From Simmondsia chinensis (Eukaryota; Streptophyta; Magnoliopsida; Caryophyllales; Simmondsiaceae), in the NCBI GenBank assembly GCA_018398585.1, contig JAGTTD010000014.1, positions 18,041,387-18,105,386 of the forward strand: a stretch of 64,000 bases of DNA. The letters are read 5' to 3'. The notes under the pieces were generated by a model. It was not told the origin of the DNA. It saw nothing but the letters and a program-made list of their open reading frames with translations, and searched no databases. Positions 11,257 to 21,979 of this stretch are shown here, one piece after another. The position numbers were made by a program, and so were the translations under genes. Numbering within the stretch: position 1 is the first letter of the stretch; every line of letters starts with the position of its first letter.

Positions 11257-14169
11257 TAGGTGGCCAGTGGGCCGGGTCGGGCTCGTTTGGGCCTGTAGCG
11301 AGCCAAGGCCGAGCCTAGCCCCGCCCTATACCAGGCCTGGCCACGGGCCCCAAAATTTTTGGGGTCTGGCCCGGCATAGCCCGGGATGGCCCAACGGCTC
11401 TTCGCTCCCCCCTTGCTTTTTAATTAAAAAAAATTATCGATAAATACCCATCCCCCCATTCCATTTTCTCTACATTCATCTTCTTCCTTCTACTTGCAAG
11501 AATTGTGCACCAAATTGGCCACCTCTAGCTCTAGAATCTCGGTCAAGTTCGAATTTCATTGTACACTTCGGTAATTTTAGTATCAAAATTTTAATTGTTT
11601 CGCATTTTTATCTACTTAATTTGTATTAGTAGTTGCATTTTTTAAATACTAATCATTAATTTTACCATGGCACACAACGCATCTTCGTCTGGAGCTGGTC
11701 GTTCTAGTTCTAGCCCTTCTCGACCGCCTAAAGTGCCTAAGAGGGGCAGAGTTGTCGAACTTGATACTAATAAATGAGCATTTTTAGAACCAGGCCCATC
11801 ACCTCCATACACTGACACCATAGATTAGGACCTCCAACAACAACAGTACTACAACTAGGATTTTTCTGAGTCAAGTGGTGACAGTGGTGTTGGTGGAGAC
11901 TCACAGAGTGAAAAGGAACCCACACCTAGGAACAATAATAAAGCAATTTGTACATTATGTGACCCACCCAAGGCCTTTAGTCATCCACCGGGCAGTGGGA
12001 CAAGCACATTAACTAGACATATAATTAGGTGCCACCCCGAACAAGACCCAGATAGAGCCCAACAACACTTAGTACAACAAGCGGATGGTGCGCTTGCTAA
12101 CTTTAGGCTCTCCCAAGAAAATAATAGACGAGCACTAGCTAAATATATAATTAAGGCTAAAAAGCCTTTTAACACCGGCGAAGGCCCGAGTTTCATGGAG
12201 TATCGCCAAACAGCAGTGAACCCCGCCATCAAAAGGGTTGCTTGGAACACTTTAAAGCGGGACGCGTTTAAAGTTTACAATAAGATAAAAACTAAGGTCT
12301 TCAAAATTTTTAGGGCGAACACGAGCATGTTCTCATTGACGTCCGACACTTGGAAGTCGAAACCTGGTGTGCCTTGTGTGTAACGGCACATTGGATCGAT
12401 TCCTCCTTCACCATTCAAAAACGAATAATTCATACACTTCTGACATAATCATGGGTGCGATTATGGAGGCAGGCCGCGGGAGGGGGATAGAGCGTTGTAT
12501 TTTTAGTATCACGTTCGACAACACTACTAGTAATAACGCATCCATTAAACAACTAAGTAGAAATATGAAACCCGTGTTAGGTGGGCGGTTTTTTCATTTA
12601 CGTTGCATCTATCATATACTGCATTTAATGGTGATGGATGATTTAGGTCTAGTAAACGCTTCTTTTTCTACCTTAAGAGATGTAACAGTAGCAATAAAAT
12701 TATCCGGAACCAGAAAGAGAAGATGTACATACCATACAACCAACTAGGTGATCATCAACCGTAGAAATGTTAGAGCGCATACAACCATACAAGGATGCCC
12801 TAGTGGAATTTGTACAGGATACTCGTTCAGATTTAAGTGATTATAATCCGAACGATGTACACTGGGACACCATTAATGAAATTTGTAAATTTTTTTTACC
12901 ATTTTTAGAGATGCTGCCAACCTTTTTTCCAGTTGCTATTATTCGACCATACCACAAGCAATATTTAGATTGATTGATATTGTATCTTGGATGTTGGAAA
13001 ATCAATCCAACCCCGTGTTGAATGAATCGATTAAAGCAATGGCAAAAAAGTTTTATAAATATTATTCTGAACTACCCCTTATATACTGTTTTGCCACTAT
13101 TTTCCATCCCTGTTGTAAACCCTCGGGTTTGAACTTGTTTGCCAAATATTTTTACAAACAATTATAATATGATTTCGATGCCGAAAAATTCACTGCGCAA
13201 GTCAATTCAAACCTACACACTTTATTTTCCCATTATTCTCAGAGATTATTATCTGATAATCCATATGTTACTCCTACTACAGTTGGATCTTCCACATCTA
13301 GTGGAAAGTGCACACACGTCAATTGCGTGGAAGTTGTTGGGCCAATTTACACCCAAATAAGCTTCCACGTTATGTGACGAGTTAGATTACTATGTGCAGA
13401 CGCCGCTAATCCAGTTCTTCAAGACACCAGCGAATCCGCAATTTGATATTTTAAAATGGTGGTGTACAAATCAAACCCAGTATCCTGTACTTTCCACAAT
13501 GGCACATGATATACTATTATGTCCGGTGTCTTCAGTAGCATCGAAGTGTGCTTTTAGTCTTGGTGGCAAGTTGGTTGGAATGAAGAGGACGAAGCTATCA
13601 CCGTCCAGCTTGGACACGTCTGTGTGCTTAAAGGACTGGATGCACGCAGAGACTAGCAAGCAAAATGTACTGAGGCTGGGTTCATCGAGCGAGGATGAAG
13701 ACGAACGCACTACCGATACGTCAAACGGCGGCACAACAACCCCCTAGCCAGCATAGACTAATTGTTTATTATTGTACGTCTATATCTTGTTAGTATTTTT
13801 TAAGAAATATAATTGTACTTTTAAATAGTAAGATCCAACTGCCGTAGTTGTACTGGTTACATTATTTACCATTATTTATTATATATTTTATTTTATTACA
13901 TATATTTAGCATTATTAATGATTGTGATGGATTGTATTTGTATCTTATATTATTCATCAGTGAATGATAATAATTTTTGTACAAAACAAATTTGTATTTT
14001 TTAATTTTACATGTTGTTTAAAAAACCAAAAAGGGGGGGACCGGGCCAACCCTGGCCTGGGCCCGGGTCGGGCTAAGCCCCAGAGGCTGGGACCCAGGCC
14101 CGACCCGGCCCGCTACAGTGGCCGGCCTAATAGGCCTGGGCCTGGCCCGGCCCAGCCCGTGGCCACCTC
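11257..14169 (+). mobile_element. Autonomous-type hAT transposon, decayed
   Basis: Both ends carry the inverted sequence AGGTGGCC, followed inward by very GC-rich GGGCCGGG/GGCCTGGGCC runs, with AT-rich interior and a transposase gene. Host Tat gag resumes on both sides: on the minus strand the GACTTCCCCC block lies to the right of the insertion and CGAGGAATCTCAA to the left, and these are nearly adjacent in T3 (60980-61015). The 8-base flanks TTCCTCGG and CTCCTCCG are similar but not identical, fitting an old 8-base duplication. The exact end bases are uncertain by one or two positions. Confidence 0.85.
11667..13747 (+). pseudogene. hAT transposase, frameshifted
   Basis: The first ATG after the left end begins MAHNASSSGAGRSSSS. 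A BED-type zinc finger follows (CTLC...GTSTLTRHIIRCH, about 11950-12040). Then come a helical region, the MFSLTSDTWKS block that opens the RNase H-like catalytic core (about 12330), the FDNTTSNNASI and LRCIYHILHLMV blocks (12520-12650), and the C-terminal hAT dimerisation domain (WWCTNQTQYPVLSTMAHDIL to LVGMKRTKLSP, 13460-13600). Stops occur near 11775 and 11826, and the frame shifts at about 12370, 12750, 12965 and 13380. The protein cannot be made from this copy. The order and spacing are those of plant Ac/Tam3-like transposases. Confidence 0.88.
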
Positions 14170-16590
14170 TTCTCCTCCGGGGGAAGTCCTCCTCGTTGAA
14201 GTTGTTCTCTATATCAGACCATGTTGGGTTAACATGGCCTAGAGGTTCCACTAAGTTGATGCTGAGAAGGGAGTACTCCTCCTCATCCTCAATTGTTCCC
14301 TGAACTAGGGAATTCTTGGCAAGCTGATCCCACCAAGACTCTAGCCCTTCAGGCTATGAGAGGCTAGACCATCTCTCAAGCTTCTTGTGTGTCTACCCTT
14401 TGCCAATAGTAGTAAAAGGCCTGGACTCAGTCATTGGATCCTCGAGATCCAACTGCTAGTTTCTTTGCCTTTACGGACTCTAGCTTCCTCTTGAGAGAGC
14501 CTAGTTAAGCAAGTATTGAGCAAAGTCCTCCACTGAGCTGCCTTCTTCCACAGTTGCCTTCTCTTTTAAGTTTTGGTAAAGCTAGATGGACTAACCTCCC
14601 TATGTCCATGGTGATTTCTTCTCTAGACATTATCAAATCAGACCCCAGAAGGTTGGTGTCATGAATGTCGTGGTGCACGATTGGTGTCCATTTCTTGTAG
14701 GTGGTAATTCGGTTTTTCTTTGGATGCCAAGTTCTCACAATGATCTGGGTCTTTGAAGTAAACCATGAGGTCCGGTTAGTGGTGTTTTAGCCAAGAGAGC
14801 TAGTTTCTTCTTTGGGTAAAGACTCAACATCTTCATTTTTGATACTAACTTGTGACCCCATCTTCCGTAGAGTTCATGTGTAATGTGCATGAGTTTCCTT
14901 AACACCTATTTCTTGGAAGTGAAGGCTGTCTTCCAGTGGTCATCGGTGAGGATGCCCTTGGCTAACTATAATTCCTTAAAGAGAAGAATAATGCCTTCTT
15001 CTAATTGCTTCTTTACGAACCTTCTGAACGTAACACAATTATGTGTTGAATGTTCAGCTGTGATGTGCCACTTGTAGTTCTCTTTGTCAATCTCAATGCA
15101 GTTTTAGGGAACCTAAGCGTTCCAAATTCCAGCAGTCTGTCAAACAAAGCATTGGCCACGACTAGCCTGTCTTTGTCAATATCCATCCTGCATAGAGTTT
15201 CCATTAGTTTGGCTATTATGGGAATCACAAGGCTTCACTACCTTGATTTATATTGGCTTGGATAGGACTAGGGAAGAGGTCTTAGTCACACCCATTTGTG
15301 CTTCTCCTAGGAAGATTAATTACCTTGCTTCAATTGCATCTTGAACCACGTTCCTGAAGATGATGAATGGGTCAACGAATCATGCCATTTACAATATACC
15401 ATCCCCTTATTAGAATTCGGGTTAGGGTTTCTATGTTTACCCCTGATCTTGAGTTTGTTATTTTCCTTAAGCCAATCAAATACTACATTGGCTCTTGAGA
15501 GGTCAAATAAGTACTTTCTCAAGTCTTGGAATTAATAAGACTTCCTGGCTTTGACATCCTTCTTAACCAAATGATTGCAAACCATAGGAGGCCCCTTAAC
15601 ATATTCAACAACATCAATCTCAAAAGAAGGATCTTCATCCCCTTTGACTAGATCGTGTACGTAAGACCCATACGTGCTATTTTCTTCAAGCTTTCTTCTT
15701 TCAAGATAGCATCGTATCTAACAGCATATTCTGCCAACTACAGGAGCGTTGTAAAGTTAGAGCCTTTAAATTTCTTCCTAAATTCAATATCCAAGCCATT
15801 TAAGGCTAGCTTGGCGTATTTAGCTTCAGGAAGGGCTACTGTACACTTCAACATGACTCACTTGAATCGATTAATATAATCTTCCGCAGATTCACCTTGC
15901 TTTTGTCTCATTCGAGCCAAGTCAAACATGGAAGTTCTTAACTCCATTCTCATAAACTAGGCCTAAAATTGCCTTGTCATGTCATTCCTACAATAGATGG
16001 AATTAGTTAGTAGCTAATAAACCACTAAAAAGCGTTCCTAGTTAAGGAGCTGGGGAACAACCTGATCTTGAGATATTGATTGTAAATCGCTTCCCTACAC
16101 TAGTAATTACATTTTGCCATGTGCTCAAGAGCAAACACAGTCCCTTCTCTTGAGAAGAGGGTAAACTCGAGGATTTTATATCCTCGAGGAAAAGGGTAGT
16201 TCCTGTCTGTGTGGTCGGGGTAACGTTTACTGTATATAAGGCCAAGCCTATATATCTTCAATGAGGGCAGCCAGTTGGTCCTAGAGAGGTAGGTTAGGCA
16301 CATGGTTATGTGCCTTCCATTGCCTCCTAAGTGGGGTAAGGATCACGAGGGGAATCTGCAGGATATCCTTGAGCATCCGCCACAATCGGACATGGGAGCT
16401 GATGTTGTTGCCCAAACCCGAGGTAAATTATGGCCATGGGTTTGGTTAGCCACGAAGTATGTCCCAACAGGACCTGGGTTATACGGCATGCTTGGGAGCA
16501 TACCAATATTAGATGGCTGTTAGTTCACGCTCGCTTGATCAGTCCCCAAGTCAAGGTCTTGAGGAAGTGGGTGGTTAACTTGAGTCTCAA
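14170..16590 (-). pseudogene. T1 gag and gag-pro linker
   Basis: On the minus strand, collinear with T3, this holds an N-terminal block (16590-16340), a Pro/Gly-rich stretch with the LQDQLAAL-like segment (16300-16250), gag core remnants (15960-15660), the basic KAKKSYQ-like segment down to about 15316, and an ELGT-type to DRLLEFGTLRFPKT segment at 15228-15100. An acidic linker reaches 14175. Multiple stops and frameshifts are present. Gag would form the particle that packages element RNA in the cytoplasm. This copy is dead. Confidence 0.75.
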
Positions 16591-16599
16591 TGACAAATG

Positions 16600-17440
16600 T
16601 GTTAGAGAAGTTAGGAAGAGGTAAGACGGGAGCACTCGTCAATGTGGGTTTCAGGCGATCAAGAGCAGACACAACATTAGAGTTCCACCGAAAACTGTCT
16701 TTTTTGCACACTGGGTAAGGGATGAGCTAACTTACCATACTAAGACATAAAGAGGGAGTTGGAAGGTGTAAGGGAAGCAATCTTGTGCACATCATCAGCA
16801 AACATATGGAGCTGCCAATAAACCGACTGGAGATCAATTTTTGATAAATGTGAAGTGCCCTCTAATTCATCCAATAATTCCTCAACGATACTACCCATTA
16901 TGAATGCCACACTTAATATAACTTGGTGTGAAACTCGGATGAAGTGAAAGATAGAACCATAACCATAGCACCCATAGCCGGGTCTGAATACAATGCCTAA
17001 TATAACTTGGCATGAAGCACAAACGAAGTGGAAGATAGAACCATACGCAAAATCTCAGCATTCCAGAGACGAAAGAGAGTGTCAGCAATACTACATTTTT
17101 TCGCTATGATCAAAACCCAATTTATGAGAAGGGAGCCCAACCAAGCTCAGCAAAAACATCCACAAAACCCTTGTAGTGTCTCTCAAAAGTAGCTTGGACA
17201 ACATCCAACAAAGGATGATGCTCTAACCTTTCAACCAAACTCTTTTCTCTCATCATTTGGGACAACTAAGGCTCTGGAAACATGATTAGCTTTGGCCTTG
17301 GAAACATGACAATCAAAGAATATGCTAAAGTATAGTTGGTTTGCTCCTTCAAGTAAATGCACCTCACTATTTATAGGCTCGAGCACCATAACTACCTTAT
17401 CCCTAGATTCTTCAGAGTTTGCTAGTTTTTGAGTACCTTT
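16600..17440 (-). pseudogene. F pol remnant: RT and start of RNase H
   Basis: Minus-strand pieces resemble gypsy pol. A linker segment at 17250-17120 resembles the run-up to RT (HPLLDVVQATFERHYKGF, read with a frameshift). An RT segment at 16890-16740 reads EELLDELEGTSHLSKIDLQS. The RT/RNase H junction at 16711-16600 reads FRWNSNVVSALDRLKPTLTS, then LPLPNFSNTFVIET. The RT palm with the catalytic DD is missing. Between linker and RT, a segment of roughly 90 bases is present twice in tandem (about 16903-16960 and 16995-17050). Confidence 0.65.
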
Positions 17441-17515
17441 AACAACGTCATGGGTCTTGAGGTATTGATGTCTAAGACACAATATTAATCATATATGAAT
17501 CTTCATGAAAGCACA

Positions 17516-17886
17516 TGTCATGATCGGGAAATAGTAGAATATAGGGATGAATAAGTCATTGATAGTAATAATTAGTTAAGTCTTTAGTAGGAGTCAAACT
17601 AGTATTCTTTAGTACAATGTTGCCATGTAAATGCTTAGCCGCGTTTAGGCGCCAATACTTTTGAATGTCAGTTAGTTAGGAGTTAAATGTTAGTTAGTGG
17701 AATATTGGTTTTGGCGGGAGTTTCAAATTGGATAGGTTGGTTTTCCATTTGTCCATGGGTGATGTATCTAGATTTTTATAAATAGATTACTCAGATATTT
17801 CCTTTCTTTTCGCATTTTACATTCCTTTATCGCTTTCTTGCATTTCTTTCTAGGTCATGACTCGAGTTTGATCTAGGATCATGACA
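17516..17886 (+). repeat. A 5' LTR
   Basis: The LTR starts TGTCATGATCGGG and ends ATCATGACA. It has a TATA-like TTTTTATAAATAG near 17774. Relative to the 3' LTR it lacks about 45 bases just after ACTCA, a stretch that in the 3' copy contains GATGAAGCATTCAATGAAAA. The rest differs at only a few bases. Confidence 0.92.
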
Positions 17887-17903
17887 ATTGGTATCAGAGC
17901 CTT
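17887..17903 (+). other. A primer-binding site
   Basis: ATTGGTATCAGAGCC directly follows the LTR. TGGTATCAGAGC is the complement of the 3' end of plant initiator tRNA-Met, the usual primer of many LTR retrotransposons. The same site follows the 5' LTRs of C, G, D and B. Confidence 0.92.
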
Positions 17904-18392
17904 GATTTTTTGATTTGATTCCAAATCAAGCTCTTAATTCAAAAAATTCAGAATCGATTTATTGTTGCCGCGCAAGAACTTTAGATGCTTTGCATTTGAT
18001 TTAGTTGAATCTATTTCAACTAAATTGAGTTTGTATTATGTCAAGCTTTGGTGTTGGTTACAATCTATCAACAAAAAAAAAAAAAAAAAAAAAAAATAGA
18101 GGTTGAAATTGATTTAAACTTGAGATCTTGAATTCAAGACCTCACGGTTGATCAAAGATTTCAAGTTCAACGGTTTCAGTGAGGATCGTGTGTGAAATTG
18201 AAGAATTGTGTTGAGATTTGACATCAAGATTGTGATTTGTTGGATTTAGATCAAATTCCTTGTGTTGATCGAAGTGGATCGAGTAGAGCTTTCAGTTCAA
18301 GGTTGCGAATAAGCAATTCAGTTCAAGACTCTTGGTTCGGCTTAATTCAAAGTGGAATTAACTAACTGAAGTGTGTTGATTTAAAGATTGAA

Positions 18393-20168
18393 GTGGAAAT
18401 CAAAATGGAATCTGTGGCTGAAATGATGCAAAGTATGCTAGATTTAAATACTAAGATGAGGCAGTATGCTAATGAGAGGTTCGAGCAATTTTTTCAGGAA
18501 TTTTCACAATTGATTCAAGAGTTAAGGAGCTTCACTCAAGCAATTCAACAACCTGTTGAGGAAAATGCAACTGAGATCGGTGAACAATGCGCAGATTCAA
18601 ATGAAAATGGTCTAGCTGATGAGGATCAATCGAAACTCCATCATACAAAGTTTGAAGAACATATTATAGACAACTTGGCACCACTGCAGAAGGTAATAAC
18701 TGCAGAGCAGGAAGTGATTTCCTCATTTGATGCGATTGGGAAGACGCAAGTGGATCTTGTTGTGCAAGATGTTGCGAATACTATTGAGCAAGGCTTGGTG
18801 CATAACGTGATTGATGGTGATGGAAGTTTGAGTCTGAAATGTGCAGCAACCTATCAGATTAAGGATGCAACATTATATTCAATGGATCAGTTTGATGTCC
18901 CTGCATTGGTTGACACGGTTGATGTTGCAGCAGAGAAAAGTGTGTTTGATCCATCATTGTTGCAAGAAGATGATTTTCCAGTTGCAAATCAGGTTGAAAT
19001 GAGACCATTTGACCCAGGAAAGTTCGAAGTTGAGCAAACGCAGCAAGAAAAGGAGCATAATGTAACTGACTTTTTACCATGTGTTGCGACTCAAAATGAG
19101 TTGGGTATTATTGAACTTTAGAAGCATCAGTTCAGTACAAATTCAGGACCAATTCAAGTTAACTTTACACCTGCAATATCAGCACCAATTCAGCACGACG
19201 GGGAGTCCTTGCAAGTTGGGAAACCCTTGAACGCTGCAGTCAAGAAATTGCAAGTATACATTGAAGCCTTAAGCATTAGGAAGTTGCTATTGAAGTTCAA
19301 ATTGCAACAAGGTGTCAAGATCAAATTAGTAGTACACTTAAGTCACCGATCATGCTATTCAAGCAAGAGGTTAAGTATAAAAGAAAAGCCAATCTTGGTC
19401 TATCATGGGAGATCTCCGGATTTTCTACATCTTAAGGCAAATAAAAAGGTTCTTGGCAAGCTTTTCATGCTCAAGAACTTGAAACTATTGGAACCAAAGA
19501 GGGTGTTGTGGTCAATTGATAAAGTGGGAGCATCATCGTGGATCAAAAGGATGTTAACAAAAGCAAGGAGGAAGAATTCTATCCTTAATAATGCAACAAC
19601 AGCAAGGATTCAGCCTGTGCTCACTGGAGTGCAAGCAAATTTAGCTCAGTTGTGTTCCGATGTTGCTTTAGTGCACAGGGTTGTTCTGTTTCAGATGAGT
19701 ACTGGGCGAGATCAGGTCCCATGGCAGGCTTTATTGAGGCCCTTTGATCCAGGACAAGGGGATTCACTCAGCCAGGATGTAAGTTCATCAAAGAATCGAG
19801 ATGATTTCGCTGCAGTACAAGCTTACAGGGGTGCAAAACCTTATGCTCCTCCTTTGCCACAGGCTATAGCTCACTGTCAGCTAAGTAGTTTGCAAGAATG
19901 GGTTACATTGCGAATTAGTTGGAGGATAATTAGGGTTAGCTCGTCAATGTGTGATAGAGGAAGGCCACCTGAGTTGAACAAGCACCGACAAATGCTAGTT
20001 AGCAGCAACCAAAATGGGGTGAGCATGTGCAGAAACAAGGCATTACAAGTGTGGTTGCATTGTTGTGGTTGCAATTGTGTGATGATCAAGAGACTTCTTC
20101 TTGGCATAGCTCAAGCTCGAATTTGCATAATTTCACTTCCTAATTGGGAAGACATTTGCAAAATCTGA
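18393..20168 (+). CDS. A: unknown protein of about 590 codons with one internal stop
   Basis: The reading frame runs from ATG at 18393 to the stop at 20166-20168, with one in-frame TAG at 19119-19121. The two halves (242 and 319 residues from their own ATGs) are therefore one gene. I do not recognise the protein. The N-terminus is Gln/Glu-rich and likely coiled coil (ERFEQFFQEFSQLIQELRS), as in gag proteins. RPFDPG occurs twice (19004 and 19738). The basic middle has VLWSIDKVGASSWIKRML. The C-terminus has RGRPPEL and a Cys-rich CCGCNC. Element E has a collinear homologue with Gln at the position of A's stop and its own stop elsewhere, so the ancestral frame was open. No retroviral enzyme motif is visible. 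A gag-like or RNA-binding role is inference. Confidence 0.6.
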
Positions 20169-20351
20169 GAATAGTGCCGCTGTAATGCTGCAAGTTGAGC
20201 TGAACAGGTGTTGAGTTGCTAAAAAGTTGCTGCTCTAGAATGGGAAATTGCAGATTTAGTACAAGAATAAGACTAAGCTGAAGTTGTCACTAGAGTTAAG
20301 AAGTTCTTGAAGCTATATTTCTCTCTAAGATTCTTGGGGACAAGAATCTCT

Positions 20352-20365
20352 TAAGGGGGGAGTAT
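20352..20365 (+). other. A polypurine tract
   Basis: TAAGGGGGGAGTAT lies directly before the 3' LTR. This is the expected plus-strand primer. Near-identical tracts precede the 3' LTRs of E and G. Confidence 0.85.
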
Positions 20366-20781
20366 TGTCATGATCGAAAAATAGTAGAATATAGGGATGA
20401 ATAAGTCATTGATAGTAATAATTAGTTAAGTCTTTAGTAGGAGTTAAACTAGTATTCTTTAGTACAATGTTGCCATGTAAATGCTTAGCCGTGTTTAGGC
20501 GCCAATACTTTTGAATGTCGGTTAGTTAGGAGTTAATTGTTAGTTAGTGGAATACTGGTTTTGGCGGGAGTTTCAAATTGGATAGGTCGGTTTTTTATTT
20601 GTCCATGGGTGGTGTATCTACATTTTTATAAATAGATTACTCATTTGTAAGGATGAAGCATTCAATGAAAATTCAACTATCTCCTTGAGATATTTCCTTT
20701 CTTTTCGCATTTTAAATTCCTTTATCGCTTTCTTGCATTTCTTTCTAGGTCATGACTCGAGTTTGATCTCGGATCATGACA
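20366..20781 (+). repeat. A 3' LTR
   Basis: This is the longer of A's two LTRs (416 against 371 bases). It ends GGATCATGACA and is followed by the GCACA duplication. Confidence 0.92.
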
Positions 20782-20786
20782 GCACA

Positions 20787-20995
20787 TTAAGGCTAAATTG
20801 GCACTCCCAATTGTACAATAGCTAACATGAGCCAAGACCTCAAGAATAGAAGATGAGATCACTTCGATTCTATCAAGAGCACCATAAGGACAAAACACTT
20901 GGAAAAGCACATACTCATCTAAAGGGTAAAGAAGCTTTGAAACTTTGATCAAGAGTGTAGCATCTTTAGGAGACTTGACTTAAAGGAAATTTAAG
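20787..20995 (-). pseudogene. F: PTB-like RNA-recognition motif, split by element A
   Basis: The minus strand reads KDATLLIKVSKLLYPLDE, then VLFQVFCPYGALDRIEV and EVLAHVSY. This aligns along its length with the RRM ORF of element C at 31930-32200 ([26 protein letters not shown]). The domain continues past element A at 17510-17440 in degraded form. The LYP-x-T/D-E-x-(I/V)L and FxPYG blocks resemble RRMs of plant polypyrimidine-tract-binding proteins, an assignment by pattern only. A frameshift near the N-terminus and a later stop make it a pseudogene. Confidence 0.6.
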
Positions 20996-21287
20996 TTGAA
21001 CAAATGTGGTATTTCCTAGTGTGACATTTTGCCGAACACCTTCTGTGCAATACCAAAAGTTTCATAATTCAGGTTCGAATCACCAATTTTAGACCACAAA
21101 AACACAAATTATACCTCAAAAAATTAAATTTGCAACTTGTGAGCAGCAATTAGGCAATAGATGATCAAATTCTAAAGCTCGTTGAACATCTTCAAATAAA
21201 CCAAGCCTCTTTACATATAGAACTCAAACCAGTTTAAAATGATTGCTCAATTTTTCATGGCCAAGAATCTGCGACTCTAATACCAAT

Positions 21288-21706
21288 TGATACAATTCAT
21301 CGATTGAGATCAAATTGATATCAATCTAAGCTCCAGAACTCAATCTAACTCAAGAATCAACTTTAATCAGGTCAAACAGCTCAATCAGATACTGATCAAG
21401 AAGATTGTATCATATTTAGAATAAGTATAGTTCTATAATTGAACTTGTACACATTTACAAGGATAGTAAATAAAGGGGAAAAAACAAAGGGGGGTGAGGG
21501 GCATAGAGTAAAATTGGGGAAGGAGAAAGAAATCACATCATCATCAATCATAATCTCTAAAATGGCAACCCCTAATGTTATTTAATTATAAAATATCTAG
21601 TGAAAGGTGACTAAGCAAGCCGAGTCAGTAGGTGATGCATTAATGGCATGACGGTGGGTACAATAGGAATTAAGTCATAGTTTTGATCTCGAGAATATCT
21701 GTATCA
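21288..21706 (-). repeat. F 5' LTR
   Basis: On the minus strand it starts TGATACAG and ends TTGTATCA, giving TGATAC/GTATCA inverted termini. The PBS remnant follows directly at 21287-21272. It lies about 275 bases upstream of the MORF1 start codon in opposite orientation, so its promoter would fire away from MORF1. Confidence 0.65.
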
Positions 21707-21882
21707 TATTTTACTGCAGTGTTATTAAAAAATAGTTGTTACATCAGCCTTGTTAAAGGATAATGATGCTATAAAGCTGAAGAGGAATTTTTTTATTAAT
21801 ATAACAAAATTTAGGGATAATTTTTATTAATTTAAAAAAAATATGATCTTTTTTATTATTTTAAAAATGTCAGACATTAAAA

Positions 21883-21890
21883 TATAAATA
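21883..21890 (+). promoter_or_regulatory. Candidate TATA box of MORF1
   Basis: TATAAATA lies 90 bases upstream of the proposed MORF1 start codon at 21980, a normal plant TATA-to-ATG distance. The surrounding 21707-21900 is very AT-rich, so a chance match is possible. Confidence 0.4.
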
Positions 21891-21979
21891 AGTTATAATT
21901 AACGCCACCTTATTGCCCTAGTTAATTTACGCCACCTCATTTCTTGCCTGTCGTACTGCGACATTCGAGTAACCCTTCC

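Larger units (their letters stand above)
6700..16590 (-). mobile_element. T1: Tat-type Ty3/gypsy element, interrupted by hAT
   Basis: Running right to left on the minus strand are gag (16590-14170), a DNA transposon (14169-11257), then the gag end, protease, RT, RNase H, a second RNase H and integrase (11256-6700). The same order is seen in plus-strand copy T3 at 58040-64000. Comparing the two copies places the hAT insertion exactly. No LTR is recognisable at either end: the left side passes into the antisense PMD ORF and then T2 gag, and the right side stops against element F at about 16590. It is an old, coding-dead copy. Confidence 0.8.
17516..20781 (+). mobile_element. A: complete non-autonomous LTR retrotransposon
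   Basis: Two near-identical LTRs (17516-17886 and 20366-20781) begin TGTCATGATCG and end GGATCATGACA. They are flanked by a perfect 5-base duplication, GCACA (17511-17515 and 20782-20786). A tRNA-iMet PBS follows the 5' LTR and a purine tract precedes the 3' LTR. The 2.5 kb interior has one long reading frame with a single stop and no recognisable protease, RT or integrase, so the element must use enzymes from elsewhere. It sits inside the RRM block of element F. Confidence 0.93.
16591..21706 (-). mobile_element. F: LTR element with RRM remnant, interrupted by element A
   Basis: On the minus strand F starts with an LTR at 21706-21288, followed by a primer-binding site (ATTGGTATTAGAG, complementary to initiator tRNA-Met with one change). 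A leader follows, then an RRM-like coding block (about 20990-20787, continuing at 17510-17440), and gypsy RT/RNase H pieces down to about 16600, where Tat gag begins. Without the inserted A element, only about 1 kb separates the PBS from RT, so a normal gag-protease region is missing and the RRM block occupies its place. No 3' LTR is present. Confidence 0.65.

Noticed and set aside
11667..13747. Domesticated hAT-derived host gene
   Set aside because: Several frameshifts and stops, and the gene still lies between transposon ends.
17887..17903. tRNA gene at the GGTATCAGAGC sites
   Set aside because: Only the 3' tRNA complement is present, immediately after an LTR. No cloverleaf can be formed, so these are primer-binding sites.
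18072..18098. A-run as the poly(A) tail of a retrogene
   Set aside because: It lies in the leader of element A between PBS and the first ORF, with no insertion duplication. A simple repeat is more likely.
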